60,550 nt of DNA, from IMG/VR virus record IMGVR_UViG_3300042509_001483, positions 1 through 60,550 of that record; one strand, given 5' to 3'. The stretch's first letter is position 1. The number at the start of each line of letters is the position of its first letter. Source of the DNA: a virus. A program made the position numbers and the translations under genes. The notes beneath the pieces are model-generated. The model had not been told where the DNA came from and did not search any database. It saw nothing but the letters and a program-made list of their open reading frames with translations. Below are positions 17,342-25,738 of the stretch, one piece after another.

Positions 17342-17803
17342 CTACCTCCAAACCTCATGTAAAAATATGCGAGTGCCGACTGAAACGTCAGCCGGGCCTG
17401 GTAGCGCCTGAATAAACTCAGCGCCTGAACGCTCGTAACGGTAACGAGCTTGGAACGGATCCTTGTAGTTAGGTACGTAAAGGATGCCGGCTAAACGGTT
17501 GGTCTCGTAGAGATAAATCTCATCCCAAACCTTGAGAGCTTCTTTGGCATTACTGGACCGAATTGTACGGTCCACATCACCAACGATGCTTTCTAACCGA
17601 GTGGAGGGCGATGTTGCAACTTCTGTTTTCTTCTCGGCCGTATCACAACGACCAATCTGAATAACAATTTTGTCGTAGAAGTATGAATCCGGAACCGTGT
17701 TCATAGCTTCTTCTAAACGGGCGAAGTCACCCGCCGGCACGGAAACCGTGAAGTAGCCCAGATGATACCGGACCCTACTCTTGTCAAAATCGCTGAGCTG
17801 CAC
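17342..17803 (-). CDS. Putative neck/tail protein (153 aa)
   Basis: A GTG start opens a soluble alpha/beta protein (MQLSDFDKSRVRYHLGY ... GTRIFLHEVWR). The regular layout (an acidic helix EEAMNTVPDSYFYDKIVIQI, then an Arg-rich segment) resembles small head-tail connector or tail-completion proteins, but I cannot name a family. It is 2 bp upstream of the next gene, so the two are cotranscribed. Confidence 0.55.
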   Translation of the reverse strand: MQLSDFDKSRVRYHLGYFTVSVPAGDFARLEEAMNTVPDSYFYDKIVIQIGRCDTAEKKTEVATSPSTRLESIVGDVDRTIRSSNAKEALKVWDEIYLYETNRLAGILYVPNYKDPFQARYRYERSGAEFIQALPGPADVSVGTRIFLHEVWR

Positions 17804-17825
17804 AGCTTACTTCCGTATGTTCTCA

Positions 17826-17831
17826 ATTATA
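17826..17831 (-). promoter_or_regulatory. Candidate promoter -10 (TATAAT)
   Basis: TATAATTGA reads on the minus strand about 23 nt before the GTG of the 153-residue gene. The same nonamer is found before the fibre gene at 4.4 kb, which supports a shared promoter type. Confidence 0.4.
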
Positions 17832-17842
17832 GATGAACTGAA

Positions 17843-18508
17843 TTAACCAAACAGTCCACCTGTGGAAGACGACAACAACTGCTGGAACAATGCGCCAGTC
17901 ATATCATTTTGTTGTGGCTGTACCAGCTCTTTAACAAACCCTCGCATCATTTGTGTTTTTGGATCTTCTTTTGGTTCACCTCTCAGCAAAGAACCAAGAA
18001 GATAACCAGATAGCATCCCTTGGAAATCAGAAGGATTTGATACACTGGTGTTAGCAGTGGACGCACCCTGAGAAAGATCTGCTGCCTCTCCCAGTGATTG
18101 CATATGTCCCAAGCGAATTTGATATTTGTTGTCCCCCGTGGTAAACGTAGAAAGGTTTCCGTAAGCTCCTTGGTTGGCTAGAGGAACGTATTTACCGGCA
18201 CCTTCATAAAAGATTGGAGTACCCTCTGGTAAAGCCCAGTCCTCACCTTTGTGCTGCCTTCCTCCACGGGGGCCGTATTTAGACGTAATGGTAATGCCGG
18301 CCTCAGGATTAAATGTAAATTTTCCTTCTGGCGTTTGGATTAATGCTGGAATTCTCTTCTCACCAATTCGTAATCCACTTAAAGGGGTGCGAATTGTTTC
18401 AGGATTTAAGAAGGCGCCTGTTGCAAGATCTTGTACTTCAACATGCAAGTGCGGCCCAGTTGATCTACCAGTGGAACCAACACGCCCTTTAAACGTAATG
18501 CCAGCCAT
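17843..18508 (-). CDS. M23-type metallopeptidase with circularly permuted motif order
   Basis: The 221-residue protein carries all zinc-site motifs of LytM/M23 endopeptidases but in an unusual order. The C-terminal motif normally found last, GRSTGPHLHVEV (His20, His22), is at the very N-terminus. The first motif, QHKGEDWALPEGTP (His86, Asp90), follows. The catalytic GHM (His135) comes last. In ordinary M23 proteins the order is HxxxD, then GH, then HxH. The residual C-terminus is Gln/Gly-rich. It probably cuts peptide cross-bridges during entry. A strong terminator follows the upstream gene, so this one may have its own promoter. Confidence 0.8.
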   Translation of the reverse strand: MAGITFKGRVGSTGRSTGPHLHVEVQDLATGAFLNPETIRTPLSGLRIGEKRIPALIQTPEGKFTFNPEAGITITSKYGPRGGRQHKGEDWALPEGTPIFYEGAGKYVPLANQGAYGNLSTFTTGDNKYQIRLGHMQSLGEAADLSQGASTANTSVSNPSDFQGMLSGYLLGSLLRGEPKEDPKTQMMRGFVKELVQPQQNDMTGALFQQLLSSSTGGLFG

Positions 18509-18540
18509 ATCACGATGATCTTTTATCCTTCATTCTAAAA

Positions 18541-18566
18541 TAAAAACCCCCGGTTTCCCAGGGGTA
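18541..18566 (-). terminator. Rho-independent terminator
   Basis: On the minus strand ACCCCTGG-GAAA-CCGGGGGT is followed by TTTTATTTT. It lies about 20 bp after the stop of the helix-hairpin-helix gene, so it ends the MCP-side transcript. Confidence 0.85.
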
Positions 18567-18585
18567 TCTCTACAGAAGGAGTTAG

Positions 18586-19014
18586 TTATACACGGATCAA
18601 GTCAGCGGCGAAGACCGCGTCCCAATCAACTCTTTTGATCTGTTTTAGCTGTTCGAGATTGTTAAACCTTTCACCCGATAAGGACATCTGAAGATCTTTA
18701 ATCTCTCGGGCCGTTTTCAATCCGATACCCTTGATATGATCAGCGATCATTTGAGCGGTAGCGCCATTGATATTTAAACGTGTATCAGGAGGAAAGGTAC
18801 GTGGTTCTTCTTGCGCTGCCTTATCTTTTACTTGAAGAGTCTTGACCTTTTTAGTGGCTTCTTCGTCGGGCTCAATCTCAGTTCTGTAAACGGTAAAAAG
18901 GCGACCATCCTGATCTTCGACCATGAACCAATCGCCTTGATCCCATTCGCTAATAACTTTGACGCGAGCACCTGTTTTTTTATGCTGATAAAGCATTGCT
19001 GCCGTGGTTGACAT
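18586..19014 (-). CDS. Helix-hairpin-helix protein
   Basis: This 142-residue protein has an N-terminal small beta-barrel-like part (GARVKVISEWDQGDWFMVED) and a C-terminal HhH of ComEA type: LNINGATAQMIADHIKGIGL, then KTAREIKDL and FNNLEQLKQIKRV. HhH motifs bind DNA backbone non-specifically. It lies between the decoration-like protein and the permuted peptidase. No Shine-Dalgarno is visible; the ATG is inside the leg of an inverted repeat. Confidence 0.7.
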   Translation of the reverse strand: MSTTAAMLYQHKKTGARVKVISEWDQGDWFMVEDQDGRLFTVYRTEIEPDEEATKKVKTLQVKDKAAQEEPRTFPPDTRLNINGATAQMIADHIKGIGLKTAREIKDLQMSLSGERFNNLEQLKQIKRVDWDAVFAADLIRV

Positions 19015-19038
19015 AAGACCAGTGATTAACTGGTCTTA
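19014..19038 (-). repeat. Perfect 9-bp inverted repeat at the HhH gene start
   Basis: TAAGACCAG and CTGGTCTTA are separated by 7 nt and lie between the decoration-like gene and the HhH gene. The stem begins on the last base of the HhH start codon. It could act as a weak terminator for the abundant capsid message or as a translational brake. It has no clean U-tract on the minus strand. Confidence 0.6.
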
Positions 19039-19049
19039 GTTTAACTCAA

Positions 19050-19853
19050 TCAGCTAACAGTGCGGCCCAGGAGGTAACCATCAATGTCTTCGTAGCCAGG
19101 AGCCACATCAGGCTGCACGTAGCAGACTTCCACGACCAGGTAACCGGTGCGACCAGCGGACGAATCACCACTGGAGATGTAGAAGCCGCCAGAGGTAGCA
19201 GTGCTGTTTGCAGTTTCCTTAGCAAAGACACGCAGGGTGGTTGCAGAGGTAACAGCGTAGTTCACGTTACCAGCGGTCACACCGGCTGCGCCGGATGCAA
19301 TCAGGAACGGATTGGTGCTGTAAGCAGCGGAACCACCTGCGAAGAAGATTTCACCAGCCTGGGTACCAGACACGGTGGAAGTCAGGTTGGCCTGGATCAC
19401 ACCTTCGCCAATACCGGAGGCAGCAGTGGGGCTACCACCGTTGCTGCGACCGAAGGAGATCACGTTACCAGTGGCGGCATAAACACCAGAGGAAACACGA
19501 CCGTCACCCCAGCCAGAAGCAACGGAGATGGTGGCGCGGTACACATAAGCAGGCAGGGTGCTGCTACCAGAAATCACCATGCCGGTGATGTCGGGACGGG
19601 TGTCGTCCTGGCGATAAGGCGAAGGAACGATCACTGCAGCAGAAGCCACAGCGCCAGCGCCAGAGGTGGCAGTCACAGGGACGTAACCACGCTGCTGGAA
19701 GTAACGGTAGCCAGGAACAGCCAGCACGGAAGTGGGGCCACCCTTGGAACCATCATCGGTACCAGCGTAGTCGGCATCAATGTTCTTGTACCAACCGTTC
19801 AGGGGTTCTGCCCAGTTACCTGGGTAGATTTTCTTAGCGGACAAATAGGTCAT
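19050..19853 (-). CDS. Putative capsid decoration/virion protein (267 aa)
   Basis: A Gly/Ser/Ala/Thr-rich beta-type protein starting MTYLSAKKIYPGNWAEPLN and ending DIDGYLLGRTVS. It is immediately downstream of the MCP in the same orientation, the usual place for a head decoration or major tail protein. G+C rich codons and strong synonymous preference, shared with the MCP, suggest high expression. No family is recognised. Confidence 0.6.
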   Translation of the reverse strand: MTYLSAKKIYPGNWAEPLNGWYKNIDADYAGTDDGSKGGPTSVLAVPGYRYFQQRGYVPVTATSGAGAVASAAVIVPSPYRQDDTRPDITGMVISGSSTLPAYVYRATISVASGWGDGRVSSGVYAATGNVISFGRSNGGSPTAASGIGEGVIQANLTSTVSGTQAGEIFFAGGSAAYSTNPFLIASGAAGVTAGNVNYAVTSATTLRVFAKETANSTATSGGFYISSGDSSAGRTGYLVVEVCYVQPDVAPGYEDIDGYLLGRTVS

Positions 19854-19889
19854 TTATCTTTTCCTATGTTGAGTGTTTATGTTCAGTTA

Positions 19890-21051
19890 TCAGATAGTGC
19901 CGTCATCTTGCACAAAGCTGTAAGCAGTGGTCACGAAGTCCTTGTTCAGGATCTCGAAACCAGCGTACAGTTGCCAAATCAGGATGATAAAGCGGCTGAA
20001 GTCATCGTTGTTGTTGATGAGCACCTGAGCGTTAGGACCGCCGATACCAACACCAACAGACTGAGGACCGAAGAAGTAACCTTGGGCCACTTCACGGGAT
20101 GCATAGGTGGAGCCACCATCGAAGGAAGCAGACACGTTCTTGGTCGGGAAGTTGGTCGACTCGAAGAACTTGACGCCTTCAAACTGCACACCAGTCGGCA
20201 TCACGGGTTCACCAGCCAGGAAGTAGCCCTGACCAGCTTGGGGACCCATGTAGAAGCTGGCGTTGTTAGGCATCATGGGGTTACCCATGTACATGCCTTG
20301 GCCAGGATTGCCGCTGTAACGAGCAATCTCACGGAAGTCTGGGTCACGACGCAGGTGCATCATGAAGGTGGGATCGCAGATGCAGCGATACAGACCATCA
20401 GCGAAGGTAGGAGTATTGCGCTTACGCAGGTCCTTAACAACGGTCAGAAGGTCGGTACGCACCTGGAACTGCTGCACCTCATTACCATACTCAGTGGAGG
20501 TGTAAGAAACACGACCCTGAGAATCTTTGGTCTTACCACCAGCGAAATAGTAACCGCCTTGGGTGGTGGAAGCAGCGCCATTGGCTTCTGCTTTGGCAAG
20601 TTCGTCAATGAAGACGCGGTCACGCCAACGGCGATAGTCGTCGAGCAGCGTCAGGCTACCGATCGACTGGTGGAACATGTTGAGGTTACCGGTGTCCAGC
20701 AGAAGACGCTGGGCGGTAATCAGAGTTTCACGCGCAATCTTGAAGGTCGAAGGCTGGGTCGGATCACCCGGGTCGGCAGGACCAGTGTATTCCTTAAGCA
20801 CCACCAGGACTTTCTCCTTGGTGATGTTACGGCTGTTAGCGGTACCGATCGTTTGGTCGGCAATACGCTCACGGCTGTCCTTCGTACCAGGGGTACCCCA
20901 GAACTTATAGCGGTCTAACTGAACGGTTTGACCGGGCTGACGGGTGAAGTCATGGACCACCACGGGCTCCACTGCCATTTCAGCAATGTAAGCAGGGTGA
21001 GGACGGTAAAGTTCCGCACCCAGAATCTTTGGAAAGTCGTTCTCCTGGTCT
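19890..21051 (-). CDS. Major capsid protein, HK97-fold type (3' exon)
   Basis: From the ATG at 20978 the frame codes 362 residues, but it remains open upstream of that ATG (ENDFPKILGAELYRPHPAYI) until it meets a group I intron near 21052, so the natural start lies on a short 5' exon near 21871-21878. The C-terminal half looks like N4 gp56-type capsid proteins: CICDPTFMMHLRRDPDFREI, GVQFEGVKFFES, and a final IILIWQLYAGFEILNKDFV. Position after portal and scaffold supports the call. The splice sites are not certain; a frame-consistent model is GTGTTTAT joined to AGACCAGGAG. Confidence 0.82.
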
Positions 21052-21870
21052 CTAGTTTCTTAGAGGGGTGGACTATCTCTTCATCCCTGTGGGATGCCGG
21101 ACGCTAAATCTGGTATTACGTAACAAGAGCGTGTTACACCCAGTAGTCTCTGCACCTTCCAATCACGACTTGATTGGCTTGGCTCAGGATTACCCTCGTC
21201 TTTACGTTAGGGCTTCCCTGAATTCATCCGGTTTGCACCCATCGATTGCTCGGTGGGGTGACAACGTTGAGCGTTCAGTTGAGGCATGCTATGCTTTGGA
21301 AAGCTGTTTATGAACAACATGGATCCAAAACTTGTTCCTGGATTTGGTAACCTTTACTTAACGGAAGAGGGAAAAGCTTTTGAAAAACAACTTGATCCCG
21401 ATAATCAAGAATATTTTCAAGAGATTCCCATTCGTTCAACCAGTGTTTACGACCGCATTTCAGTTCTTGTAGATGGGAAGAGAAAACGTTTTCATCTTCA
21501 TGTCTTGATGGCGGTTGCTTTCTTAGGATTAGATCTTCGTTCACATGGAACTAGTAACTTTTCCTTACAAGTTGATCACAAAGATAATGACAAGAGGAAT
21601 AATCGACTTGACAATCTAGAGATCGTTACCAAACAAGAGAACTTAACAAGAGCCTGGAAGAGCGGTTGTTATAAAAACAATGGCTTTGCCAGTAAAGGAG
21701 CACCGAAGAAATCTTTGAGAAAATTTTCTTCGGAGGATGTGGCTCAGATTAAAGCTTTAAAAGAAGCGGGACTTTCTTATCGAAAGATTGCTGAAAAGTT
21801 TAGCTGTAACCACGGAGCTATTTACCAAATCTTGAAGGGCTATACCTACCAGGATCTGAACTAGCTATCA
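21052..21870 (-). ncRNA. Group I intron in the major capsid gene
   Basis: The minus strand carries the conserved core in order: AATTCAGGGAAGCCCT (21209-21224, P3/P4), ATCCTGAGCCAAGCC (21176-21190, P4'-P6'/R), GTGCAGAGACTA (21144-21155, P7/S) and AGAGATAGTCC (21070-21080, P7'/P3'). It interrupts the MCP reading frame close to the start codon. The end coordinates are estimates; the 3' end must lie near 21052-21060, the 5' end near 21870. An HNH gene lies within the 5' half on the opposite strand. Self-splicing is required for a complete MCP. Confidence 0.85.
21310..21864 (+). CDS. HNH homing endonuclease, antisense within the MCP intron
   Basis: This 184-residue protein starts at ATG (MNNMDPKLVPGFGNLYLT). 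It has FHLHVLMAVAFLG, then SLQVDHKDNDKRNNRLDNLE and IVTKQENLTRAW, a typical HNH_3/NUMOD4-type catalytic module, and a C-terminal helix-turn-helix (AGLSYRKIAEKFSCNHGAIY). It presumably spreads the intron by cutting intron-less MCP genes. Unusually it reads opposite to the intron RNA, so it cannot be translated from the MCP precursor and needs its own promoter. Confidence 0.88.
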   Translation: MNNMDPKLVPGFGNLYLTEEGKAFEKQLDPDNQEYFQEIPIRSTSVYDRISVLVDGKRKRFHLHVLMAVAFLGLDLRSHGTSNFSLQVDHKDNDKRNNRLDNLEIVTKQENLTRAWKSGCYKNNGFASKGAPKKSLRKFSSEDVAQIKALKEAGLSYRKIAEKFSCNHGAIYQILKGYTYQDLN

Positions 21871-21893
21871 ATAAACACCTTGGTTTATCCTCC
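21871..21893 (-). promoter_or_regulatory. Proposed ribosome binding site and start (5' exon) of the MCP
   Basis: On the minus strand GGAGG (21889-21893) is followed after 10 nt by GTG TTT ATT GAT, which then runs into a stop. This fits a very short first exon (GTG at 21878) cut off by the intron. It is the only good Shine-Dalgarno near the expected MCP start. The exact 5' splice site is not resolved. Confidence 0.5.
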
Positions 21894-21919
21894 AGTGTCG
21901 ATGTTTTTATCGGGTGAAA

Positions 21920-21942
21920 GATAAAGACATTTACGTCTTATC
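21920..21942 (-). repeat. Inverted repeat upstream of the MCP
   Basis: GATAAAGAC and GTCTTATC pair around ATTTAC, with one bulge. It lies in the leader between the preceding gene and the MCP ribosome site, and may be a processing or stabilising hairpin for the capsid message. No U-run follows. Confidence 0.5.
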
Positions 21943-21976
21943 TAACACAAATTTTAGCAGGTAGTGAACTTAGATG

Positions 21977-22609
21977 TCACATGTACTGCGTACTAGCGTA
22001 AGGTGTTACGCCATATTTGGCACTTGCCGTGTTGCTAGACCCAGGAGATTCTGGATCAATTGCACCACCTTGACCAAACCCTGGAACACCCATAGAACCA
22101 GGAATCGCGCCAAGAGCAACGCCGCCGAGACCAGCGGTAATTGCTGCGGTAGGTGCTGCAATAACACCTAAACCTCGCTTAAGGCCTGTTTCAATCCCAG
22201 CTCCTGTAACGGAAGGGAGTCCTTGCAAGGCGCCTGCTAATCCCCCGAGGGCAGCGGCACGTTTACTAGAGCCTGCTTTTTGTGCGCGTTCCGCATTGAT
22301 CGCAGCCGCTTTTGCAGCTTCTTCCGCTGTTATTTCCCGCGCAGAGGTTTTTAAAGGAGCGTAGATATTTTGTGAAGCAGTGGTAAGACCGCGAACAGCG
22401 CCTTCGCGGCCAGTATTTACTGCTTTAGCAATGTCTCCTGCATATTTACCGGCAAGAGCCCGAGCACCCAATAAACCCGCACCTGCACCAAGGCCACCGG
22501 CAGCCGCAGCAAGAGCAGCAGATCCAGGATCTTCACTTTGGGAAAGGGCATACCCACCAACGCCTAAAGCAGCGGCAGCAGGTACACCGTATTTAAGAGC
22601 GCCACGCAT
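21977..22609 (-). CDS. Ala/Gly-rich membrane-active virion protein (210 aa)
   Basis: The N-terminus has two Gly/Ala-rich hydrophobic stretches (VPAAAALGVGGYALSQ, and ALAAAAGGLGAGAGLLGARA) and a later one (GLGVIAAPTAAITAGLGGVA), with a basic-acidic helix between. Glycine-zipper segments like these are seen in phage ejection proteins and holin-like proteins. It lies between the scaffold and the MCP. Membrane action is inferred from hydrophobicity only. Confidence 0.6.
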   Translation of the reverse strand: MRGALKYGVPAAAALGVGGYALSQSEDPGSAALAAAAGGLGAGAGLLGARALAGKYAGDIAKAVNTGREGAVRGLTTASQNIYAPLKTSAREITAEEAAKAAAINAERAQKAGSSKRAAALGGLAGALQGLPSVTGAGIETGLKRGLGVIAAPTAAITAGLGGVALGAIPGSMGVPGFGQGGAIDPESPGSSNTASAKYGVTPYASTQYM

Positions 22610-22613
22610 GGCC

Positions 22614-23579
22614 TCACTCCATCACAAACAGTTTGTTGGCAACAACTTGAGGCTGAGCTTGGTTCAGAAGGCGCCAGGCTTGCGCAGGATCTACATCCAT
22701 TTGCTGCTTGAAGGAACCCCAGAAGTTTTCAGGCTGTTGGGGAGCGGAGGCTGCAGGAGGTGCAGGGAATTGACCCAGGGCTTGGTAAGCAGATGTGGTG
22801 GGATAACCACGGGTCTCCAGTTGAGCCTCATCTTCGTACACAGGGTACGGACCTTCGGGACCGAAGAACTTCAGCGTGTAATCGCTCAGTACATCGGGGT
22901 TGGTCAGGATCTCGTTGTAAGCCAGATTCTCTTGGTGCTCAGCAACAGAGAAGTTGGCATAACGCTGCAGGACATCTTGGGCCTTGCTGCCCCAGGCAAC
23001 AGCGCTATCCAGCATCCCTTCCAGTTGAAGGGCGTAGTTATTTAGGATTGCGGGTGCTTCTACCCCGTACGCGTCTACCACGTGGCGCGTTTCCGGACTC
23101 CACTGGAGCAGATCCGCCACGTCCGCCAAGGATTGAACCGAGTAGGTTTGGGAAGAGTTGGGCGAGGAGATCTGGTTGGGTGACCAGGTCTGCTGAGCCG
23201 ATTGTTGCGTAGCTGGGTTGCTGTACTGCTGGCCGTAATTGGCTGGAGCGTATTGAGTCGTCGGAGACGATTGACCCTGGAACGGGGATTGAACTGGTGC
23301 GCTCAGCAGATTCACCACCTTGTTGAACGCCGACTCCCATGGGTTGCTGCTCGGAGCTTCCGGTTGGGATTGGGGGGCGTACTGCGTAGGGGCTGATTGG
23401 TAATTGGGGGCCACCTGAGGCACCGCTTGGGGGTAACTGGTACCCACTTGATACGCCACTGGAGCCGGGCTCTGTGCCACCTGGTAATTGACCGGGGCTG
23501 GAGCCACGTAGCTGCTTGGAGCCACCGCTGCCGGGACTTGGCTCGTCTGTGGGATCGATTGGACGGTAGCGTCCTGCAT
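22614..23579 (-). CDS. Putative capsid scaffolding protein
   Basis: The start is fixed by a near-perfect AAGGAG upstream of the ATG (MQDATVQSIPQTSQVPAA). The first ~150 residues are Pro/Gln/Ala/Ser-rich and disordered-looking; the C-terminal half is helical and acidic (LADVADLLQWSPETRHVVD, ENLAYNEILTNPDVLSDY). Lying between portal and MCP, this is where scaffolds sit. Its first 542 bp overlap the 3' end of the portal gene in a different frame. Confidence 0.65.
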   Translation of the reverse strand: MQDATVQSIPQTSQVPAAVAPSSYVAPAPVNYQVAQSPAPVAYQVGTSYPQAVPQVAPNYQSAPTQYAPQSQPEAPSSNPWESAFNKVVNLLSAPVQSPFQGQSSPTTQYAPANYGQQYSNPATQQSAQQTWSPNQISSPNSSQTYSVQSLADVADLLQWSPETRHVVDAYGVEAPAILNNYALQLEGMLDSAVAWGSKAQDVLQRYANFSVAEHQENLAYNEILTNPDVLSDYTLKFFGPEGPYPVYEDEAQLETRGYPTTSAYQALGQFPAPPAASAPQQPENFWGSFKQQMDVDPAQAWRLLNQAQPQVVANKLFVME

Positions 23580-25326
23580 AACTCATCTCCTTTTGTAGAG
23601 CTTCTAAGGTTCGATACAGATATGGAGTTAAATCCAATCTTGGATCCGCAGCCATCGGAAGATCCGGTGCTTGCGGGTGAGGAGTCTGCATCATGCCCCC
23701 CACTAAGCGAGCGAATTGAGAGTATGCACCCTGTAATTCGTTCACCATCCTGAATGGGAACCCAGATAACATCTCGGCCCTTTCCTCATCCGTCTTAGAC
23801 GGGAAGAGGTATTTCAGTGCTTCAATGCTATCAACACCTAACTCCTGAAGGTTGCGTACCACGATGGAGTTGTTAAGGATGTCCTGTGTGGAATCCTCGT
23901 AAACAGGTCCCAACCAACGCCACAAAACAGTGACGTCACCATCTGGAATCAAACCAATGACATTGGGCGGAATCTGTTGCGCTTCCACGCAAGCCATCAT
24001 AAGGCTCTTGAGTTGCTCATTGTATTGTTTCTCTGCTGCTTCATAACCAGCTTCGTCCTCTGGTGAAGCATCTGGCGGTAGATCTACAGGCTTTTCAAGT
24101 CCTGCTGCAGATGCAAGTGTCGCTTTAAATAATTGCTCTTCTTGATAAATAATCAATTCAAAACAACGACACAAACCATGTGTATAAATAGCATTTGCTT
24201 TTTTCTTTGATGTTGCAGCAACACGTCCAAACAATGATTTGTACTCAGTTGCTGTCACACCAGCAGAAATTGATAGTTCGTCTACACCACCAAGGGCAGT
24301 GCGAATCTCTTCTCGATACTGACGAGCAAATGCGTTTTGGTCACCAGTGATTGCATCTGGGACGATATAGCCAACACGATCGTTTGGTTCCAGGTTTGCG
24401 ATGACGCGTGGAACGCGGATCTGACCATCAACACCACGGCTGACAGGATCCGCCTTAAACATCGACCGACTCATCGGTGATGGGCTAGTAAAGCCAGAGT
24501 TTGCAGCAATGGACGGACGCTGGACAATAGCATCTCCCCCTGCCTCCATGAGGTCAGTTTTGGGACGAGACGACAACAGCGTTGGGTTACCGAAGAAGGT
24601 GATATTCTTCCGCATCGTACGCATCATTTCGTCATGCGTACAAATATGATTGGCTAGTGCATCAAATTCACCAGTGCCCTCAGAAGAAAAGCCCTGGGGA
24701 TTATTGATAATCTCAACGCACGGGATAAAGCCAAGACTATTTTTAAACGTTTTGGTATGACCGGTCAGTGCATAGGTCGGCATCTCAAACGACATCTCGG
24801 AATCCGAGTGCGTCTCTTCAATCTCTCTGGGCTTGATTGAAAGCCTGATGTAACGCTTTGCACCAGGACTGCCAGTGCTCAAGCCACCTGTCAGCGATGT
24901 GGTTGCAAGCTGATCACCAAAGCCATTAGCCTTGCGAACCTTATAACTGTAGATGATTACAACTTCGTCAAGCTCACCGTCAACGTTGTAGTACGCACGA
25001 TACTCATGTTCGCGGAAATAATAGAGACGATAGTTTTGTTTTGTAGGGCGGATGTAGAAAAGACCTTTGCCATCACACAGGAAATACTCCCAGATCGAAT
25101 CCAGGCGTGTGTCAAGTTTGTTGTACTTGGCTACACGATCGATAAAGTCTTTGCGCTGGTTGCCAAAGTTATCTTGGGACGGGAAGAATTCAACCCCTTG
25201 GCGAATGCCAAAGAGTTTCATCTGTGCGATATGAGACGCAACAACGCCAGTGTCTACAACAACGTCACTATCTTTGTCGAGATAGGCATTGATGATTTCT
25301 TGAAGCCTGGCTTTAGCGTCTGCCAT
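23038..25326 (-). CDS. Portal protein with long Ser/Pro/Gly C-terminal extension
   Basis: 762 residues starting MADAKARLQEIINAYLDKDS. The body (residues 1-580) fits a portal: an alpha/beta N-terminus (WEYFLCDGKGLFYIRP, YYFREHEYRAYYNVDGELDE), a stem region (FARQYREEIRTALGGVDELS, TATEYKSLFGRVAATSKKK) and a helical crown (EALKYLFPSKTDEERAEML). It lies between TerL and the scaffold. The last ~180 residues are low-complexity Ser/Gly/Pro/Gln with a final DLLAQLFPNLLGSILGG and an Arg-rich tail, encoded by the same DNA as the scaffold N-terminus. Confidence 0.8.
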   Translation of the reverse strand: MADAKARLQEIINAYLDKDSDVVVDTGVVASHIAQMKLFGIRQGVEFFPSQDNFGNQRKDFIDRVAKYNKLDTRLDSIWEYFLCDGKGLFYIRPTKQNYRLYYFREHEYRAYYNVDGELDEVVIIYSYKVRKANGFGDQLATTSLTGGLSTGSPGAKRYIRLSIKPREIEETHSDSEMSFEMPTYALTGHTKTFKNSLGFIPCVEIINNPQGFSSEGTGEFDALANHICTHDEMMRTMRKNITFFGNPTLLSSRPKTDLMEAGGDAIVQRPSIAANSGFTSPSPMSRSMFKADPVSRGVDGQIRVPRVIANLEPNDRVGYIVPDAITGDQNAFARQYREEIRTALGGVDELSISAGVTATEYKSLFGRVAATSKKKANAIYTHGLCRCFELIIYQEEQLFKATLASAAGLEKPVDLPPDASPEDEAGYEAAEKQYNEQLKSLMMACVEAQQIPPNVIGLIPDGDVTVLWRWLGPVYEDSTQDILNNSIVVRNLQELGVDSIEALKYLFPSKTDEERAEMLSGFPFRMVNELQGAYSQFARLVGGMMQTPHPQAPDLPMAADPRLDLTPYLYRTLEALQKEMSYAGRYRPIDPTDEPSPGSGGSKQLRGSSPGQLPGGTEPGSSGVSSGYQLPPSGASGGPQLPISPYAVRPPIPTGSSEQQPMGVGVQQGGESAERTSSIPVPGSIVSDDSIRSSQLRPAVQQPSYATIGSADLVTQPDLLAQLFPNLLGSILGGRGGSAPVESGNAPRGRRVRGRSTRNPK

Positions 25327-25359
25327 TATCTATTCTTGTGTTAGTTAAAGCTTAGCAGT

Positions 25360-25713
25360 TCAAGAGACGTATTTAGCATCAAAGTTTGCAGGAGCCGATG
25401 CCTGTAAGCCAAGAGGGTTTGATTTTAAATAGTTTTTAATTTCTTGCCTGAACGAACCTGGCGCCTGATACTTTTTATTGAAACGCAATTCTTCAACTTC
25501 TCGTTGAAACTGATCTTGCGTCATAGGGAAACGAGGATCTTGAAAAGCAGGAATACCCTGAGCAAGCGGTTGTATTTCTACTGGAGCGCCGTAATAAGGC
25601 ATAGGCATTGCTTGAACGGGCTCTCCACGATACACAAGATCATTCAGCGCACCTGCGCTAACCGGAAAATTTCCTGGGGCGCCAGGGACATTAGCCATAC
25701 CGCTGTAACGCAT
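25360..25713 (-). CDS. Hypothetical structural-cluster protein (117 aa)
   Basis: It starts MRYSGMANVPGAPGNFPVSA and is Pro/Ala/Met-rich in its first half (VQAMPMPYYGAPVEIQPL), with a short helix REVEELRFNKKYQ near the C-terminus. It is directly upstream of the portal in the same orientation. The mix of disorder and a short helix would suit a head-assembly accessory, but no family is recognised. Confidence 0.55.
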   Translation of the reverse strand: MRYSGMANVPGAPGNFPVSAGALNDLVYRGEPVQAMPMPYYGAPVEIQPLAQGIPAFQDPRFPMTQDQFQREVEELRFNKKYQAPGSFRQEIKNYLKSNPLGLQASAPANFDAKYVS

Positions 25714-25738
25714 CTAACTACCTATCGATCTTTTTATT

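Noticed and set aside
19866-20918. A 350-codon plus-strand open frame antisense to the MCP
   Set aside because: It mirrors the MCP codon bias, has no leader or family resemblance, and the MCP frame is clearly coding.
22380-23753. Long plus-strand frames (up to 221 codons) across the scaffold/portal region
   Set aside because: They are antisense to GC-rich Pro/Gln/Ser repeats and carry Arg/His/Cys-rich compositions typical of shadow frames.
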